The notes: generated by a model not told the origin, from the letters alone. A DNA stretch of 64,000 nt from Loktanella sp. Alg231-35 (GCF_900143545.1 NZ_FREV01000002.1:434018-498017); one strand, 5' to 3'; shown: positions 1 through 10,278, counted from the first letter of the stretch. Translations and numbers: made by a program.

Positions 1-1
1 T

Positions 2-586
2 CTTGCGATCAAGGCTGTCTGCGGGATCGAAAACATCCGCCTTTATGACATCGACAGTGCCGCAACTGAAAAATGTCTGAAGAACCTGAATGGTTTGGGC
101 TTCAACATCACCCCCTGCACGACGCCGGAAGAAGCAATTGAAGGCGCTGACGTGATCACCGTGGCCACGGCCGACAAAGACATGCAAACCATCCTGACCG
201 ACAACATGGTTGGCGCTGGCGTCCACATCAACGCCATCGGCGGCGATTGCCCTGGCAAGACCGAGCTGCACCGCGATATCGTTGCGCGTTCATCTGTGTT
301 TGTTGAATACCCGCCGCAAACACGCATCGAAGGTGAAATCCAACAGATGCCCGATGATCACCCGGTGACAGAGCTATGGCAGGTAATCACAGGCGCGCAA
401 ACAGGGCGGCAATCGGCCAGCGAAGTGACGCTTTTTGACGGCGTCGGTTTTGCGATCGAGGATTTCAGCGCGCTGCGTTACGTGCATCAAAAGATCAAAG
501 ATACGCCGTTCTATATTGATCTGGACCTGATTGCAGACCCTGATGATCCACGTGACCTATTTGGGATGATCAAACGCGCGCGATAG
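2..586 (+). CDS. Ornithine cyclodeaminase, C-terminal part (5' end outside window)
   Basis: The enzyme of this NAD-dependent family turns L-ornithine into L-proline and ammonia in the cytoplasm. The reading frame is open from base 2 and ends in TAG, leaving about 194 residues of a family that is usually near 350. A Rossmann strand (ENIRLYDID) is followed by ITVATADKD and by HINAIGGDCPGKTEL, which is typical of the ornithine cyclodeaminase/mu-crystallin fold. The N-terminal substrate domain lies before the window. The downstream gene converges on it. The family is secure; the exact substrate is inferred, because relatives act on other amino acids. Confidence 0.85.
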   Translation, partial: LAIKAVCGIENIRLYDIDSAATEKCLKNLNGLGFNITPCTTPEEAIEGADVITVATADKDMQTILTDNMVGAGVHINAIGGDCPGKTELHRDIVARSSVFVEYPPQTRIEGEIQQMPDDHPVTELWQVITGAQTGRQSASEVTLFDGVGFAIEDFSALRYVHQKIKDTPFYIDLDLIADPDDPRDLFGMIKRAR

Positions 587-674
587 CGTCAGGAGGCCCG
601 CCCAAAGGGAAATTCATTGCTGCGTACCGCGGCAGCTTCGGATTCAATTCGCACACAATGGTGCATGACAACCT

Positions 675-1511
675 TCAGTGCGCGCCCTGCAGCCCGGCGT
701 TCTGGACAATCTTGGGCAACTCTGCGTCCCGGCGTTCGTTATGGGCAAGAACCCTGAAGGGCGTCAGGGCTGCATAAAGCTGCTCGCATGCCTCTGCGTC
801 AAAATCCGCTTGCTTATGAAGCTTTCCCTCGCCCTTTGGCTGCGGTTCATCCGTCAGCGCATCATGGTTGGCCGCAATATCCGCCGCAACATGGCACATC
901 TTGGCAATCAGCCTGTTACCCACGCTGTGTACGCTGTCACCAACGCAATAATCCGCGCGGATCTGGTGGATGATCTTGCCGGTGTCGATGCCTTCATCGA
1001 TATGCATGAACGTAGCACCGACAAGGTCCAGCGCATTGTCGATCAGAGGAAAGACATTGGTGCCGCTGCCCCGATAATAGGGCGACAGGCCCAAATGCAC
1101 GTTCATGAACAGCCCCACGGGCGTCTGCAGCAAAGCCCCTTTGATGATCGACGTGCCGTAGCAGACGATCACGTCAGGAGCGACAGCCTGAATTTGCGTG
1201 CTGACGTGGGCAGAGTTGATATCGCCCTTGGCAATCTGGATCGGGCGCGAGTGATCGCCCATGATCGCCGTCGCCATACCGAAAAAATCATGCTCGGATT
1301 GTGCACGGGCCTGCGTATGCGCGCGCATCAGATCGGTCGCATCAGGGTCATCAGCCACACGGCGTGTCAGGCTTTTTTCGTTACCTTCACAATAGCTTGC
1401 AACCACATCAAGACGTGGGTCAAGCGCCAGGATATGCCGGAAATATTGATGGCGCAGCTCACTGCCGGTCAGAATAACGACCCGCGTTCTGGTTTCTTCT
1501 TTTGACGTCAT
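675..1511 (-). CDS. Formyltransferase-fold protein (methionyl-tRNA formyltransferase-like)
   Basis: This 278-residue protein carries the 10-formyltetrahydrofolate transferase core. The N-x-H pair sits in FMNVHLGLSPYYRGSG and the catalytic Asp in IDEGIDTGKII, matching the Asn-His-Asp triad of Fmt and GART enzymes. It lacks the C-terminal OB domain of true Fmt and starts differently (VVILTGSELRHQYF). It is therefore more likely a formyltransferase acting on a sugar or other amine than the housekeeping Fmt. It is divergent from gyrA. The acceptor cannot be told from the sequence. Confidence 0.75.
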   Translation of the reverse strand: MTSKEETRTRVVILTGSELRHQYFRHILALDPRLDVVASYCEGNEKSLTRRVADDPDATDLMRAHTQARAQSEHDFFGMATAIMGDHSRPIQIAKGDINSAHVSTQIQAVAPDVIVCYGTSIIKGALLQTPVGLFMNVHLGLSPYYRGSGTNVFPLIDNALDLVGATFMHIDEGIDTGKIIHQIRADYCVGDSVHSVGNRLIAKMCHVAADIAANHDALTDEPQPKGEGKLHKQADFDAEACEQLYAALTPFRVLAHNERRDAELPKIVQNAGLQGAH

Positions 1512-1520
1512 GATTTACCG

Positions 1521-1619
1521 CTAGCGCAGTGCAAAGCGCGACGCAATGGCCAGACCCATTCCAAGTGCATTCAACACGAAAATGCGCCACTGGCCGCCGG
1601 GACGCTTCCGTCGTTGCAC
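1521..1619 (-). CDS. Possible 32-residue basic/hydrophobic small protein
   Basis: A GTG-started frame lies just upstream of the formyltransferase gene on the same strand, 9 nt before its start. It would encode a basic N-terminus (MQRRKRPGGQWR) followed by one hydrophobic stretch (IFVLNALGMGLAIASRFALR) and then TAG. The composition looks like a tiny membrane protein. The Shine-Dalgarno sequence is weak and no family is recognised, so it may be chance. Conservation of the frame in related genomes would decide it. Confidence 0.3.
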   Translation of the reverse strand: MQRRKRPGGQWRIFVLNALGMGLAIASRFALR

Positions 1620-1643
1620 CCCACATCAAGTGTCTGCTAGAGT
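1614..1643 (+). promoter_or_regulatory. Candidate sigma-70-type promoter of gyrA
   Basis: TTGCAC and TAGAGT are separated by 18 nt and lie about 45 nt upstream of the gyrA start. This is a by-eye match to -35/-10 elements, with no other support. Confidence 0.3.
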
Positions 1644-1688
1644 GTAAATAACGATATATAGCCCAACAATAAACAGCAGGCGGATTAC

Positions 1689-4430
1689 GTGAGCGACACC
1701 CCAGAAACCCCTGAAAACGATGATGAAATGCCGCCAATGCCCCCGGCATATGATGGCCCCTCAGTCACCATCGAACACGAGCTGAAAACCAGCTACCTTG
1801 ATTACGCGATGAGCGTGATCGTGTCGCGTGCGATTCCAGACCTGCGTGACGGGCTGAAACCCGTGCATCGCCGCATTATCTACTCGATGTACGAAAAGGG
1901 TATTACGGCCGACAAATCGTACCGCAAGTCAGCCAAATCCGTGGGCGATGTCATGGGTTCCTACCACCCGCACGGTGACAGCGCGATTTATGACGCGTTG
2001 GTGCGGATGGCGCAGGATTTCTCGATGTCGCTGCCTCTGATTGATGGGCAAGGCAACTTTGGGTCGATGGACGGCGATGGCGCTGCCGCGATGCGCTATA
2101 CCGAATCCCGCTTGGATAGTGTTGCCAAGTACATGACGGATGATCTGGGCAAAGACACCGTCGATTTTATGGACAACTACGACGGCAAAGAACGTGAACC
2201 TTCCGTTCTGCCATCGCGTTTTCCCAACATGCTGGTCAATGGCGCTGGTGGTATTGCGGTCGGTATGGCCACGAATATCCCGCCACATAACCTTGGCGAG
2301 GTGATTGATGGCACGCTTGCGCTGATCGACAGCCCTGACATGTCCATAGAAGAGCTGATCGACTACATCCCTGCCCCCGATTTCCCCACAGGCGGTATTA
2401 TTCTGGGCCGCTCTGGTGCGCGTAAGGCGTACCTTGAAGGTCGCGGGTCCGTCATCGTCCGTGCAAAAACGGCAGTCGAAGAGATCCGCAAGGACCGCTA
2501 TGCCATTGTGATCAACGAAATTCCCTATCAGGTGAACAAGGCCGCGATGATCGACAAAATCGCCGAGGCCGCCCGCGACAAAAAGATCGAAGGCATCGCC
2601 CACGTGCAGGACGAATCTGACCGCAACGGCGTGCGTGTGGTTGTTGAGCTCAAGCGCGATGCGACAGCTGAGGTTGTCCTGAACCAGCTGTTCCGTTTCA
2701 CCCCAATGCAGACCTACTTTGGCTGCAACATGCTGGCGCTGAACGGTGGCAAGCCGGAACAGCTGACGCTGCGCGCCTTCCTGACGGCATTCGTCGATTT
2801 CCGTGAAGAGGTTGTCGCCCGTCGCACCGCGTTTGAACTACGCAAAGCGCGCGAACGCTCGCATGTGCTGTGTGGTTTGGCGGTTGCTGTGACCAATATT
2901 GACGAAGTCGTCGCCACGATCCGTTCTTCTGCCGACGCGGCAACAGCGCGCGAAAAACTGATGACACGGCGCTGGCCTGCGGAATCGATCCTTGAGTATA
3001 TCAAGCTGATTGATGATCCGACCCATACCGCCAATGACGACGGCACCTATAACCTGTCCGAAACGCAGGCCCGCGCGATTCTTGAGTTGCGCCTGCAACG
3101 CCTGACGCAGATCGGTGTGAAAGAAGTCACGGACGAGTTGCAGGAACTGGCCCGGAAAATCCGCGAGTACCTCGAAATTCTGGGATCGCGCGAACGGATC
3201 ATGCAGATCATCCGTGATGAGCTGCATGAAGTCCGCGAGCAGTTTGCCGTGCCGCGTCGCACCGAGATCGTCGATTGGTCCGGCGACATGGAAGACGAAG
3301 ACCTGATCGAAAAAGAGGACATGGTCGTGACCGTGACCTCTGGCGGTTACATCAAACGGACCGCACTTGCCGATTTCCGCGCGCAGCGGCGTGGTGGCAA
3401 GGGGCTGTCGTCGATGGCCACCAAGGAAGAGGACGTGGTCACCACCCTCTTTGTGGCCAACACCCATACGCAATTGTTGTTCTTCACAACCGACGGGATG
3501 GTTTACAAGCTCAAGACATGGCGTTTACCACTGGGCAGCCGCACGGCAAAGGGCAAGGCGATTGTGAATATCCTGCCGATCCCGCAGGGCGTTTCTATTG
3601 CTGCAATCATGCCTGTGGACAGACCAGAGGATGAATGGGACGACCTGCAAGTTGTCTTTGCGACCTCTGCGGGAACTGTGCGCCGCAACAAGCTGTCGGA
3701 TTTCACCAACGTCATGCGCAACGGCAAGATCGCGATGAAATTCGAGGATGATCATGCGGAAACCACGCTGATCAATGCGCGGATTGCATCGAATGATGAT
3801 GATGTGATGCTGGTCACGGATAGCGGCCGCGCCATCCGCTTCCCGGCCACAGATGTGCGTGTCTTCAATTCGCGGAGTTCCGTGGGTGTGCGCGGGATCA
3901 GGCTGCAAGGCAACGACAAGGTCGTGTCGATGTCGATCATTCGCCATTTCAAAGCCGAAGCGGAAGAGCGTGCCGCCTACCTCAAGATGCGCCGCGCGAT
4001 GGCGGGTCTGGCAGATGACGCCGAGAACGAAGATGACGACGATGTTGTTGCCGGGGCGATCGGTCAGGAACGCTATGCAGAGATGTCAGCGGCCGAAAAT
4101 CTGATCCTGACGATCACCTCAAAAGGGTCCGGCAAATTGTCTTCCAGCCATGACTATCCGGTGCGCGGGCGCGGTGGCATGGGTGTGGCGGCGATGGACA
4201 AGGCAATGCGCGGAGGACCGCTTGTCACGTCCTTCCCGGTTGAAATGTCTGACCAAATCATGCTCGTTACCTCTACGGGCCAGTCGATCCGGGTACCGAT
4301 TGAAGGGATTTCCTTTCGGTCGCGCGGGGCGGGTGGTGTCAAAGTCTTTGACACCGGAAAAGGTGAAACCGTGGTTAGCGTCGCATGGATTGCTGATCAG
4401 GGTGAGGACGAAGAAGCAGCGGAAGACTAA
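1689..4430 (+). CDS. gyrA: DNA gyrase subunit A
   Basis: GyrA breaks and rejoins DNA, using the ATP-driven GyrB partner to introduce negative supercoils. The 913-residue product has the breakage-reunion domain with catalytic Tyr at about residue 137 (AAMRYTE). The C-terminal wrapping domain has the GyrA box QRRGGKG at 566-572, which separates it from ParC. The quinolone-determining positions are the susceptible type: Ser98 and Asp102, equivalent to E. coli Ser83 and Asp87. The start is GTG, preceded by a short acidic/proline-rich N-terminal extension. An acidic insert (ENEDDDD, around residue 780) lies between C-terminal blades. gyrB is not in the window. Confidence 0.97.
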   Translation: MSDTPETPENDDEMPPMPPAYDGPSVTIEHELKTSYLDYAMSVIVSRAIPDLRDGLKPVHRRIIYSMYEKGITADKSYRKSAKSVGDVMGSYHPHGDSAIYDALVRMAQDFSMSLPLIDGQGNFGSMDGDGAAAMRYTESRLDSVAKYMTDDLGKDTVDFMDNYDGKEREPSVLPSRFPNMLVNGAGGIAVGMATNIPPHNLGEVIDGTLALIDSPDMSIEELIDYIPAPDFPTGGIILGRSGARKAYLEGRGSVIVRAKTAVEEIRKDRYAIVINEIPYQVNKAAMIDKIAEAARDKKIEGIAHVQDESDRNGVRVVVELKRDATAEVVLNQLFRFTPMQTYFGCNMLALNGGKPEQLTLRAFLTAFVDFREEVVARRTAFELRKARERSHVLCGLAVAVTNIDEVVATIRSSADAATAREKLMTRRWPAESILEYIKLIDDPTHTANDDGTYNLSETQARAILELRLQRLTQIGVKEVTDELQELARKIREYLEILGSRERIMQIIRDELHEVREQFAVPRRTEIVDWSGDMEDEDLIEKEDMVVTVTSGGYIKRTALADFRAQRRGGKGLSSMATKEEDVVTTLFVANTHTQLLFFTTDGMVYKLKTWRLPLGSRTAKGKAIVNILPIPQGVSIAAIMPVDRPEDEWDDLQVVFATSAGTVRRNKLSDFTNVMRNGKIAMKFEDDHAETTLINARIASNDDDVMLVTDSGRAIRFPATDVRVFNSRSSVGVRGIRLQGNDKVVSMSIIRHFKAEAEERAAYLKMRRAMAGLADDAENEDDDDVVAGAIGQERYAEMSAAENLILTITSKGSGKLSSSHDYPVRGRGGMGVAAMDKAMRGGPLVTSFPVEMSDQIMLVTSTGQSIRVPIEGISFRSRGAGGVKVFDTGKGETVVSVAWIADQGEDEEAAED

Positions 4431-4499
4431 TTTCAGGCTTTCGCAATATCAGGGCGCGACACGCGTTCGCGCCCCAAAACACGGTGAGGGAGTGTTGAT

Positions 4500-5213
4500 A
4501 TGTTAAATAAATTTGTTTTGTCAGCGGCATTGGTCGTTGCAGGCTCGGCCGGATTTGCCCAAGGATTCTCTGGCGCAGAGTTGGAAATCGAGTTCACAGA
4601 TGGAACGGACGTCGAGGACATTGGCGGCATCAGCTATAGCGGTGCTGTAGAGGCTGAAGTCGGCTATGGTATCTCTGTCGCGCTGGGTGCAACTGCGTAT
4701 AATTTTGATGTTGGCGAGGACAGCATCTCGAACCTGACGCTTCATGGTATCTATGCCATTGATAACGCGACATCGTTCGGCCTTTTCTTTGGGCAAGACC
4801 GCCTTGATGGTGAGGCTGGTGAATTGTTTGGAGCAGAGGTCGCATACGACTTTGGCTTGGGCGACTTTCAGGCCTATGCAGGCCGGGCGAACGATACAAG
4901 CGACGATTTGACCATCTTTGGTGTCAGCGGCACATATGATCTGGGCAGCGGCTTTTCCTTTGGGGGCACTGTTGATCGCTTCTCTGGCGATGGATTTTCC
5001 GCATCAGCGCTTGAGCTGGGCGGCTATTACACGCTGGCGCAGGGCCCACAGTTTGGTGTCACCTTTGGCCAGTCGAACCTCGATTCTGGCGGCTCTGACG
5101 TAAGCGAGAACTTCTTTGGTCTGCAGGCAAGCGTGGCCATCGGTCCAAATGGCGGCACAACCTTCGACCGTCGCGGTATTTATGAGATTATCAAGATCGG
5201 CCCGTCGCTCTGA
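4500..5213 (+). CDS. Secreted outer-membrane beta-barrel-like protein 1
   Basis: The 237-residue product starts with a Sec signal peptide (MLNKFVLSAALVVAGSAGFA, cleavage before QG). The rest alternates polar and aromatic residues in repeated short strands such as FGLFFGQDRL and FSFGGTVDRF, as in small porin-like barrels. It has no cysteine, and no enzyme motif is visible. It lies 69 nt after gyrA and is closed by a strong terminator. The next gene encodes a similar protein, so the two look like tandem paralogs. Its exact role (pore, adhesin or structural) is not visible. Confidence 0.7.
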   Translation: MLNKFVLSAALVVAGSAGFAQGFSGAELEIEFTDGTDVEDIGGISYSGAVEAEVGYGISVALGATAYNFDVGEDSISNLTLHGIYAIDNATSFGLFFGQDRLDGEAGELFGAEVAYDFGLGDFQAYAGRANDTSDDLTIFGVSGTYDLGSGFSFGGTVDRFSGDGFSASALELGGYYTLAQGPQFGVTFGQSNLDSGGSDVSENFFGLQASVAIGPNGGTTFDRRGIYEIIKIGPSL

Positions 5214-5233
5214 TCACTCTCTGACGAATGACG

Positions 5234-5268
5234 AAAAGGCCCGGTCCATGGCGACCGGGCCTTTTTCT
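5234..5268 (+). terminator. Rho-independent terminator after barrel protein 1
   Basis: A 9-bp G+C stem, GGCCCGGTC (5238-5246) with GACCGGGCC (5253-5261), has a 6-nt loop and is extended by A:T pairs. It is followed by TTTTT. Confidence 0.9.
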
Positions 5269-5391
5269 TTGCGCTCAGGAAAACTGTGCCACAAAGAACA
5301 CAACCTTAACGATTTGTAAATCTCTCTTTGAAGTCCCTAAGCGGGCGGACTATCGAGCGCGCATTGACTTCACTCATACGGATTTTTTCCC

Positions 5392-6153
5392 ATGTATAAG
5401 ACCACCACGATTGCGGCATTAGCGATTGCATCTTTCGCCACGCCCACCATCGCACAAGATATCAACGCAGCTTCGGTTTCTGCGGCCTACACGTCCTACA
5501 CCGACGATAATTTTGACAGTTCCTTCACCAACCTTGAAGCAGGTATTGAAGTTGGCTTGGCTTCCGCATTTGCCATTGGTGGTAACCTCGCCGTCTATGG
5601 TGGCGACCTCGATGATGGGGCGGCGAATGCGACAGTGCATGGCATGTATATGATGTCGCCAGACACAGCCCTTGGTGGCTTTGTGGGGCTGGACAGCAAA
5701 GGCGATTTTGATGCCACACTCTACGGCATTGAGTTCGGCACAGGTTCTGAAAGCACACGCGCCGAAGCCTATTACGGTGTTATTGACAGCGATGATCTGA
5801 CGGGCGATTTCTCGGTCGCTGGGTTCAGCTTTGAATTTGCGATTGCCCCCAGCTTTACGCTCGGCATTGGTTATGAAGCGTTCACAATTGCCGATGGGTT
5901 CACACCACCAGGCACAACCGTTTCTGAAGACCTGACATACAGTGATACATCGTTGATCGCCCGCTATCTATTCGAAGGCGGTACCTCTGTCTTTGCAGAG
6001 ATTGGCCAAGTCGGCTTTTCGGCCGCAACAGACGATACTCTTTATGTCTCGGCCAATGATCTGGAGTATTTTGCCATTGGTGCGGAATATGCCTTTGGAC
6101 GTGCGACAGGCACATTGCTGGGTGAGCGTACATTCGTCGGCTGGGGTCTGTAA
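5392..6153 (+). CDS. Secreted outer-membrane beta-barrel-like protein 2
   Basis: The 253-residue product has a signal peptide ([21 protein letters not shown], then QD). A run of amphipathic strands follows, including [21 protein letters not shown], which parallels TLHGIYAIDNATSFGLFFGQD in the preceding gene. The shared order of strands supports a duplication with divergence. No catalytic motif is seen. It has its own upstream region (about 120 nt after the previous terminator) and its own terminator, so it is probably expressed independently. Confidence 0.7.
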   Translation: MYKTTTIAALAIASFATPTIAQDINAASVSAAYTSYTDDNFDSSFTNLEAGIEVGLASAFAIGGNLAVYGGDLDDGAANATVHGMYMMSPDTALGGFVGLDSKGDFDATLYGIEFGTGSESTRAEAYYGVIDSDDLTGDFSVAGFSFEFAIAPSFTLGIGYEAFTIADGFTPPGTTVSEDLTYSDTSLIARYLFEGGTSVFAEIGQVGFSAATDDTLYVSANDLEYFAIGAEYAFGRATGTLLGERTFVGWGL

Positions 6154-6175
6154 TACCAACGCGACATAATCACCT

Positions 6176-6206
6176 AAAGGCCTGCAGATCACTGCGGGCC
6201 TTTTCT
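6176..6206 (+). terminator. Rho-independent terminator after barrel protein 2
   Basis: AAAGGCCTGCAG (6176-6187) pairs with CTGCGGGCCTTT across an ATCA loop, with one G:T wobble. It is followed by a T-rich tract. Confidence 0.85.
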
Positions 6207-6236
6207 TTTGCGCCCCTCCCAACTACATCACCGAAC

Positions 6237-7592
6237 ATGCAAGATACATTGAACATCATCGGCGGCGGTATGGCCGGATCAGAGGCCGCCTGGCAGGCCG
6301 CAAATGCGGGCCTCAAGGTTGTCATTCATGAGATGCGTCCAAAGGTTGAAACCTTCGCGCACCGCACCGGCAATCTGGGCGAGATGGTTTGTTCAAACTC
6401 CTTCCGGTCGGATGACAATGAACAAAATGCTGTGGGCCTTTTGCATTGGGAAATGATGCAGGCCAATGGGTTGATCATGCAGACAGCGTACAAACACCGC
6501 TTGCCTGCGGGTGGTGCGCTTGCGGTCGACCGTGATCCCTTTGCGGAAAGCGTCACAGCTGCGCTGAAGTCACACCCTAACATTTCTGTTTCTTATGATG
6601 AGGTTACAGAACTGCCATCAGATGGTCAGTGGATCATTGCAACCGGGCCATTGACCTCTGGCGCGCTGGCCAAAGCGATCCAGACAGAAACCGGGTCAGA
6701 GGCGCTGGCCTTTTTCGATGCCATTGCCCCTATCGTTTACCATGAAAGCATCAACATGGACGTCGCATGGATGCAGTCGCGCTATGACAAAGGCGAAACA
6801 GAGGCCGAACGGACCGCCTACCTCAACTGCCCCATGACCAAAGACCAGTACGAGGCGTTTATTGACGCGCTGCTGGCCGCAGATAAGACCGAGTTCAAAG
6901 AAGGCGAAACCGCTGGGTACTTTGACGGTTGCCTGCCGATTGAAGTGATGGCCGAACGCGGGCGCGAAACCCTGCGCTTTGGCCCGATGAAGCCGGTTGG
7001 GCTAACCAACGCCAACGATCCTGAAAACAAACCCTATGCCGTCGTCCAGCTGCGCCGCGACAATGCGCTGGGGACTTTGTTCAACATCGTGGGTTTCCAG
7101 ACCAAGATGAAGTACGGCGCACAAAAGACTGTTTTCAAAATGATTCCTGGATTGGAAGATGCCGAATTCGCCCGCCTTGGCGGTATTCATCGCAACACAT
7201 TTTTGAACTCACCAACGCTGTTGGACGCAGAAATGCGGCTGCGCTCCAAACCCAACATCCGCTTTGCAGGTCAAATCACCGGCGTTGAAGGCTATGTCGA
7301 AAGTGCTGCCATGGGCCTTTTGGCCGGGCGCATGGCTGTGGCCGAAATGAACGGCAAGGCCCTGCCTGCCATCCCACATACCACAGCGATGGGCGCATTG
7401 GTGACACATATTACCGGCGGCGCTGAGGCGAAGACGTTTCAACCGATGAACGTCAACTTTGGCCTCTTTCCGCCGCTTGATGGGGTCAAAAGCGGGCGAC
7501 GTGGCCGGAAAGAACGCTACAAGGCCTATACCGACCGTGCCAAGGTGGACTGGCAGGCGTGGCTTGGCCAAATGGCGCTGGACGCGGCTTAA
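6237..7592 (+). CDS. trmFO: Folate-dependent tRNA (uracil-5-)-methyltransferase TrmFO
   Basis: This FAD enzyme uses methylenetetrahydrofolate to make m5U54 in the T-loop of tRNA. The 451-residue protein has the FAD-binding start [15 protein letters not shown], the downstream HEMRP and [14 protein letters not shown] signatures, and the C-terminal GRRGRKERY block. Length and ends match the family. It is followed closely by a methyltransferase and gluQ, making a small tRNA-modification neighbourhood. Confidence 0.95.
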   Translation: MQDTLNIIGGGMAGSEAAWQAANAGLKVVIHEMRPKVETFAHRTGNLGEMVCSNSFRSDDNEQNAVGLLHWEMMQANGLIMQTAYKHRLPAGGALAVDRDPFAESVTAALKSHPNISVSYDEVTELPSDGQWIIATGPLTSGALAKAIQTETGSEALAFFDAIAPIVYHESINMDVAWMQSRYDKGETEAERTAYLNCPMTKDQYEAFIDALLAADKTEFKEGETAGYFDGCLPIEVMAERGRETLRFGPMKPVGLTNANDPENKPYAVVQLRRDNALGTLFNIVGFQTKMKYGAQKTVFKMIPGLEDAEFARLGGIHRNTFLNSPTLLDAEMRLRSKPNIRFAGQITGVEGYVESAAMGLLAGRMAVAEMNGKALPAIPHTTAMGALVTHITGGAEAKTFQPMNVNFGLFPPLDGVKSGRRGRKERYKAYTDRAKVDWQAWLGQMALDAA

Positions 7593-7615
7593 CCGCTGGC
7601 TCTAAACTGCCCCAC

Positions 7616-8233
7616 ATGACCAAGAAGAAAGACGTCCTGCAACCATCCCTCTGGACCGCGCGGCCTGTGGAAGAGACGATCTCTGTCTATGCTGCATGGG
7701 CCGACACCTATGATGCAGAGGTGCAGGCGCGTGGCTATCGCACCCCTGCCCGGCTTGCGGCGGCTTTGGCCCAGCACGCCCAGCTTGATGCGGAAATTCT
7801 GGACTTTGGTTGTGGTACAGGCATTGGTGGAGCAGCCCTGCACAAGGCCGGATTTGCGCAGATGGACGGCACCGATGTGACGGTTGAAATGCTGGAAATT
7901 GCTGCTGAAACAGGGCTTTACGACAAGACATGGCTCTCTACACCGGGCGCGCTGAGCTTTGCCAAGGGCGACTATGACGTCATTGTCGCGGTTGGCGTGA
8001 TCAGCCTTGGGGCGGCACCACCCGAAACGCTGGCACCGCTAGTAGCCAAGCTCGCCACCGGCGGGTTGCTGGCGCTGTCGTACAACGGACCGACGCTAGA
8101 GGACGAAAGCTATGCTAATGCATTGGGCACAGAAGTGAGCGCCGGCCATGTCGAGGTGATCTTTCGCGAGCATGGGCCCCATCTGGAAGACGTCGGTATG
8201 GGCTCTGACGTGATCATTCTGCGCCGCCGGTGA
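7616..8233 (+). CDS. Class I SAM-dependent methyltransferase
   Basis: The 205-residue protein has the SAM-binding motif I EILDFGCGTGIGGAAL and an acidic motif II (GTDVTVEML). An N-terminal helix (ETISVYAAWADTYDAEVQ) is typical of small-molecule or Williams-Beuren type methyltransferases. The ATG at 7616 is preferred over an upstream frame that would overlap trmFO by 34 nt. The stop overlaps the gluQ start by 4 nt, so translation is coupled. The substrate is unknown. Confidence 0.8.
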   Translation: MTKKKDVLQPSLWTARPVEETISVYAAWADTYDAEVQARGYRTPARLAAALAQHAQLDAEILDFGCGTGIGGAALHKAGFAQMDGTDVTVEMLEIAAETGLYDKTWLSTPGALSFAKGDYDVIVAVGVISLGAAPPETLAPLVAKLATGGLLALSYNGPTLEDESYANALGTEVSAGHVEVIFREHGPHLEDVGMGSDVIILRRR

Positions 8234-9123
8234 TCACCCGCTTTGCACCTTCGCCGACGGGGCCGTTGCATCTGGGGCATGCGTATTCGGCAATGCTGGC
8301 GCATGACATGGCGATGGAACACAACGGAACCTTTCTGTTGCGCATTGAAGACATCGATCGGTCGCGCGCGCGTCCGGCGTGGGAACAGCAAATTTACGAT
8401 GACCTGAAATGGCTAGGGCTTTGGTGGCCTGATCCAGTCATGCGTCAATCACACAGAAGTGCCGCATATCAGGCAGCGTTGGATCAACTATGGAACGACG
8501 TCCTTCTTTATCCATGCCACTGCTCGCGCAAAGACATCGAGCAAGCAGCCAATGCGCCGCAAGAAGGTGCAACAATCGGACCCGATGGGATTGTTTACCC
8601 TGGCACATGTGCTGGCTCTGTCAATCCATATGAACCCGGCGAACGCCCTTTTGAACTTCCACTTCGATTGAACATGGAGAAGGCGACACGTCTGACTTGC
8701 ACACACGAGATTGCACCCGATCACCCATGGGCGAGCGTCTTGTCCTTCGATGAGCACCAGCATGAACCAAATGGGATCAGAACGGTGACCGCAGAGCACC
8801 TGATTGAACACGTTGGAGATGTCGTTGTGTCGCGGCGCGACATGGGAACGTCATATCACCTGAGCGTTGTAGTTGATGATGCAGCCCAAGGCATCACCGA
8901 TGTTGTGCGCGGCGAGGACCTCTTGGACGCAACACCAATTCACGTCATCCTTCAGAAATTGCTGCGGCATCCCACGCCTCGATACCATCATCACCGTCTT
9001 ATCAGGGACAACCAAGGGAAACGACTTGCAAAACGTGACGACGCGCGCGCCTTGACCAAGTATCGATCCGAAGGCGCAACACCAAACGACATCAGGCGTC
9101 TGGTTGGGATTCCTGAAGTGTGA
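8230..9123 (+). CDS. gluQ: Glutamyl-Q tRNA(Asp) synthetase
   Basis: GluQ attaches glutamate to the queuosine base at position 34 of tRNA(Asp). It is a GluRS catalytic-core paralog without the anticodon-binding domain, which fits the 297-residue length. HIGH-type HLGH is at residues 14-17, and the KMSKS-like KRLAKRD is near residue 260. A zinc site is formed by C96, C98, Y123 and C127. The start is GTG inside the GTGA overlap with the methyltransferase stop. Its last 32 nt are antisense to hisI. Confidence 0.93.
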   Translation: MITRFAPSPTGPLHLGHAYSAMLAHDMAMEHNGTFLLRIEDIDRSRARPAWEQQIYDDLKWLGLWWPDPVMRQSHRSAAYQAALDQLWNDVLLYPCHCSRKDIEQAANAPQEGATIGPDGIVYPGTCAGSVNPYEPGERPFELPLRLNMEKATRLTCTHEIAPDHPWASVLSFDEHQHEPNGIRTVTAEHLIEHVGDVVVSRRDMGTSYHLSVVVDDAAQGITDVVRGEDLLDATPIHVILQKLLRHPTPRYHHHRLIRDNQGKRLAKRDDARALTKYRSEGATPNDIRRLVGIPEV

Positions 9124-9466
9124 CGGTCTCTACCTCTTTGCCATCCTGCACAGCCGTATAAAAACAGGTCCGTCGCCCGGTGTGACAGGCCGCCCCCTGC
9201 TGTGTGACTGTCAGCAACAGGCAGTCACGGTCGCAATCAAGGTGAAACTCCACCAGCGCTTGGGTGTGCCCGCTGGTTGCACCTTTGATCCAGAATTCCT
9301 GCCGGGAGCGCGACCAATAGGTGACCTGCCGCGTCTCCAAAGTACGTGTCACTGCCTCGGCATTCATCCATGCCATCATCAAGACCTCACCGGAGGCCGC
9401 ATCCTGTGCAATAGCGGGGATCAGACCTGCCTCGTTATATCGCAGGGTGGTTGGGTCGAAGGGCAT
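9092..9466 (-). CDS. hisI: Phosphoribosyl-AMP cyclohydrolase
   Basis: HisI opens the purine ring of phosphoribosyl-AMP, the third step of histidine synthesis. The 124-residue protein has the metal-site sequence [15 protein letters not shown] followed by ACHTG and the RRTCFY tail, as in stand-alone cyclohydrolases. There is no fused HisE domain. Other his genes are absent nearby. The 3' end overlaps gluQ tail to tail by 32 nt. Confidence 0.95.
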   Translation of the reverse strand: MPFDPTTLRYNEAGLIPAIAQDAASGEVLMMAWMNAEAVTRTLETRQVTYWSRSRQEFWIKGATSGHTQALVEFHLDCDRDCLLLTVTQQGAACHTGRRTCFYTAVQDGKEVETVTLQESQPDA

Positions 9467-9532
9467 ATCAAAAACCTTTGCAAGCGGTGGCGTGATGACT
9501 ATCTAGAAGGCGTAAGCGCGAAGGGCAACGCT

Positions 9533-9979
9533 ATGTCAGCCGAAAATGATCTGATCAAACTCTATTCTGGGCGTATTCTGGCGCTGGCAGCTGATATGCC
9601 GCGCGCCGCGCGTCTGGATCATCCAACGGCGACAGCCAAGAAACGCGCGCCACTTTGCGGATCGACCGTCACCGTGGATGTGACAGTGCAGGACGGCGTG
9701 ATCACCGACTATGGGCAAGATGTGAAAGCCTGCGCGCTTGGGCAGGCCGCGGCCGCCGTGGTGGGCGCAAATGTAGTGGGCTTGACGGTGGCACAGGTGC
9801 AGGACGGGCGCGATGCGCTTAATGCGATGCTCAAATCAGATGGCCCCGTTCCAGCGGCCCCTTTTGACGGTCTTGAGGTGTTGCAACCGGCCAAGGACTA
9901 TAAGAACCGCCACGCTTCTATCATGCTGGCCTTTGATGCCACGCTTGATGCCTTGCAGGCCAACCAAGCCACCGCATAA
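9533..9979 (+). CDS. Iron-sulfur scaffold (IscU/NifU N-terminal) family protein
   Basis: The 148-residue protein has the two cysteine blocks of the NifU-N fold: LCGSTVTVDV and DVKACALGQAAAAVV. The first has the CGD-type position as CGS, so the usual Asp beside the first Cys is replaced. The third scaffold cysteine is not obvious. It may be a divergent scaffold or an Fe-S-related protein of the kind found near hisI in Rhodobacterales. The ATG at 9533 is chosen because the upstream frame runs antisense through hisI. Confidence 0.75.
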   Translation: MSAENDLIKLYSGRILALAADMPRAARLDHPTATAKKRAPLCGSTVTVDVTVQDGVITDYGQDVKACALGQAAAAVVGANVVGLTVAQVQDGRDALNAMLKSDGPVPAAPFDGLEVLQPAKDYKNRHASIMLAFDATLDALQANQATA

Positions 9980-10015
9980 AAAAACCGCCGCACATCCGGG
10001 ACAGGATGGCGGCGG
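9978..10015 (-). terminator. Leftward Rho-independent terminator for the 40-residue gene
   Basis: Read leftward, CCGCCGCC-ATCC pairs with GGAT-GTGCGGCGG (one bulge), followed by seven T with one A. It faces transcripts coming from the right, so it closes the small gene at 10156-10278 and any read-through from recG. Confidence 0.8.
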
Positions 10016-10155
10016 CAGGAAAGCGCGATTCAACCCGATCCTTGTTCATTGGGGAGAGGCAAAACCCCCGCGATGGACATCAGACAGGCAGGTCACCGAC
10101 ATTGCATTCTTGGGACAGGGCAATGTGGGAAGACCGGGCCAAACCGGCAGGCAAA

Positions 10156-10278
10156 TCAGATTAGTCCGGGCAGGGACAATCCGACAATCAGCATGACCAT
10201 CAAAGCAGCCACACCAAGGGCATCAGCAAGGATCGTATCGCGCGAGCGGGAGATAACGGATCTGATCTCTTGTGCCAT
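10156..10278 (-). CDS. 40-residue single-span membrane peptide with LexA-type upstream sites
   Basis: The frame runs ATG to TGA and gives a charged N-terminus (MAQEIRSVISRSRDTILAD, residues 1-19) and one hydrophobic span at about 20-40 ending LSLPGLI. A clear Shine-Dalgarno (AGAGGA) lies 8 nt before ATG. Upstream are two perfect GTTC-N7-GTTC type boxes and further GAAC half sites, and downstream is a terminator, so it is a complete, isolated unit. It follows ligA-recG on the same strand. No family is recognised. By analogy with Caulobacter SidA, a short SOS-induced inner-membrane division inhibitor, a damage-checkpoint role is possible but is only inference. Confidence 0.75.
   Translation of the reverse strand: MAQEIRSVISRSRDTILADALGVAALMVMLIVGLSLPGLI

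Noticed and set aside
678..1505. Long + strand frame opposite the formyltransferase gene
   Set aside because: Antisense shadow; the minus frame has the catalytic motifs.
5306..5320. TTAACGATTTGTAAA as a CtrA box before barrel protein 2
   Set aside because: One half site is imperfect and there is no other evidence.
9104..9532. Upstream extension of the IscU/NifU-like frame
   Set aside because: Runs antisense through hisI and has no conserved sequence before the ATG at 9533.
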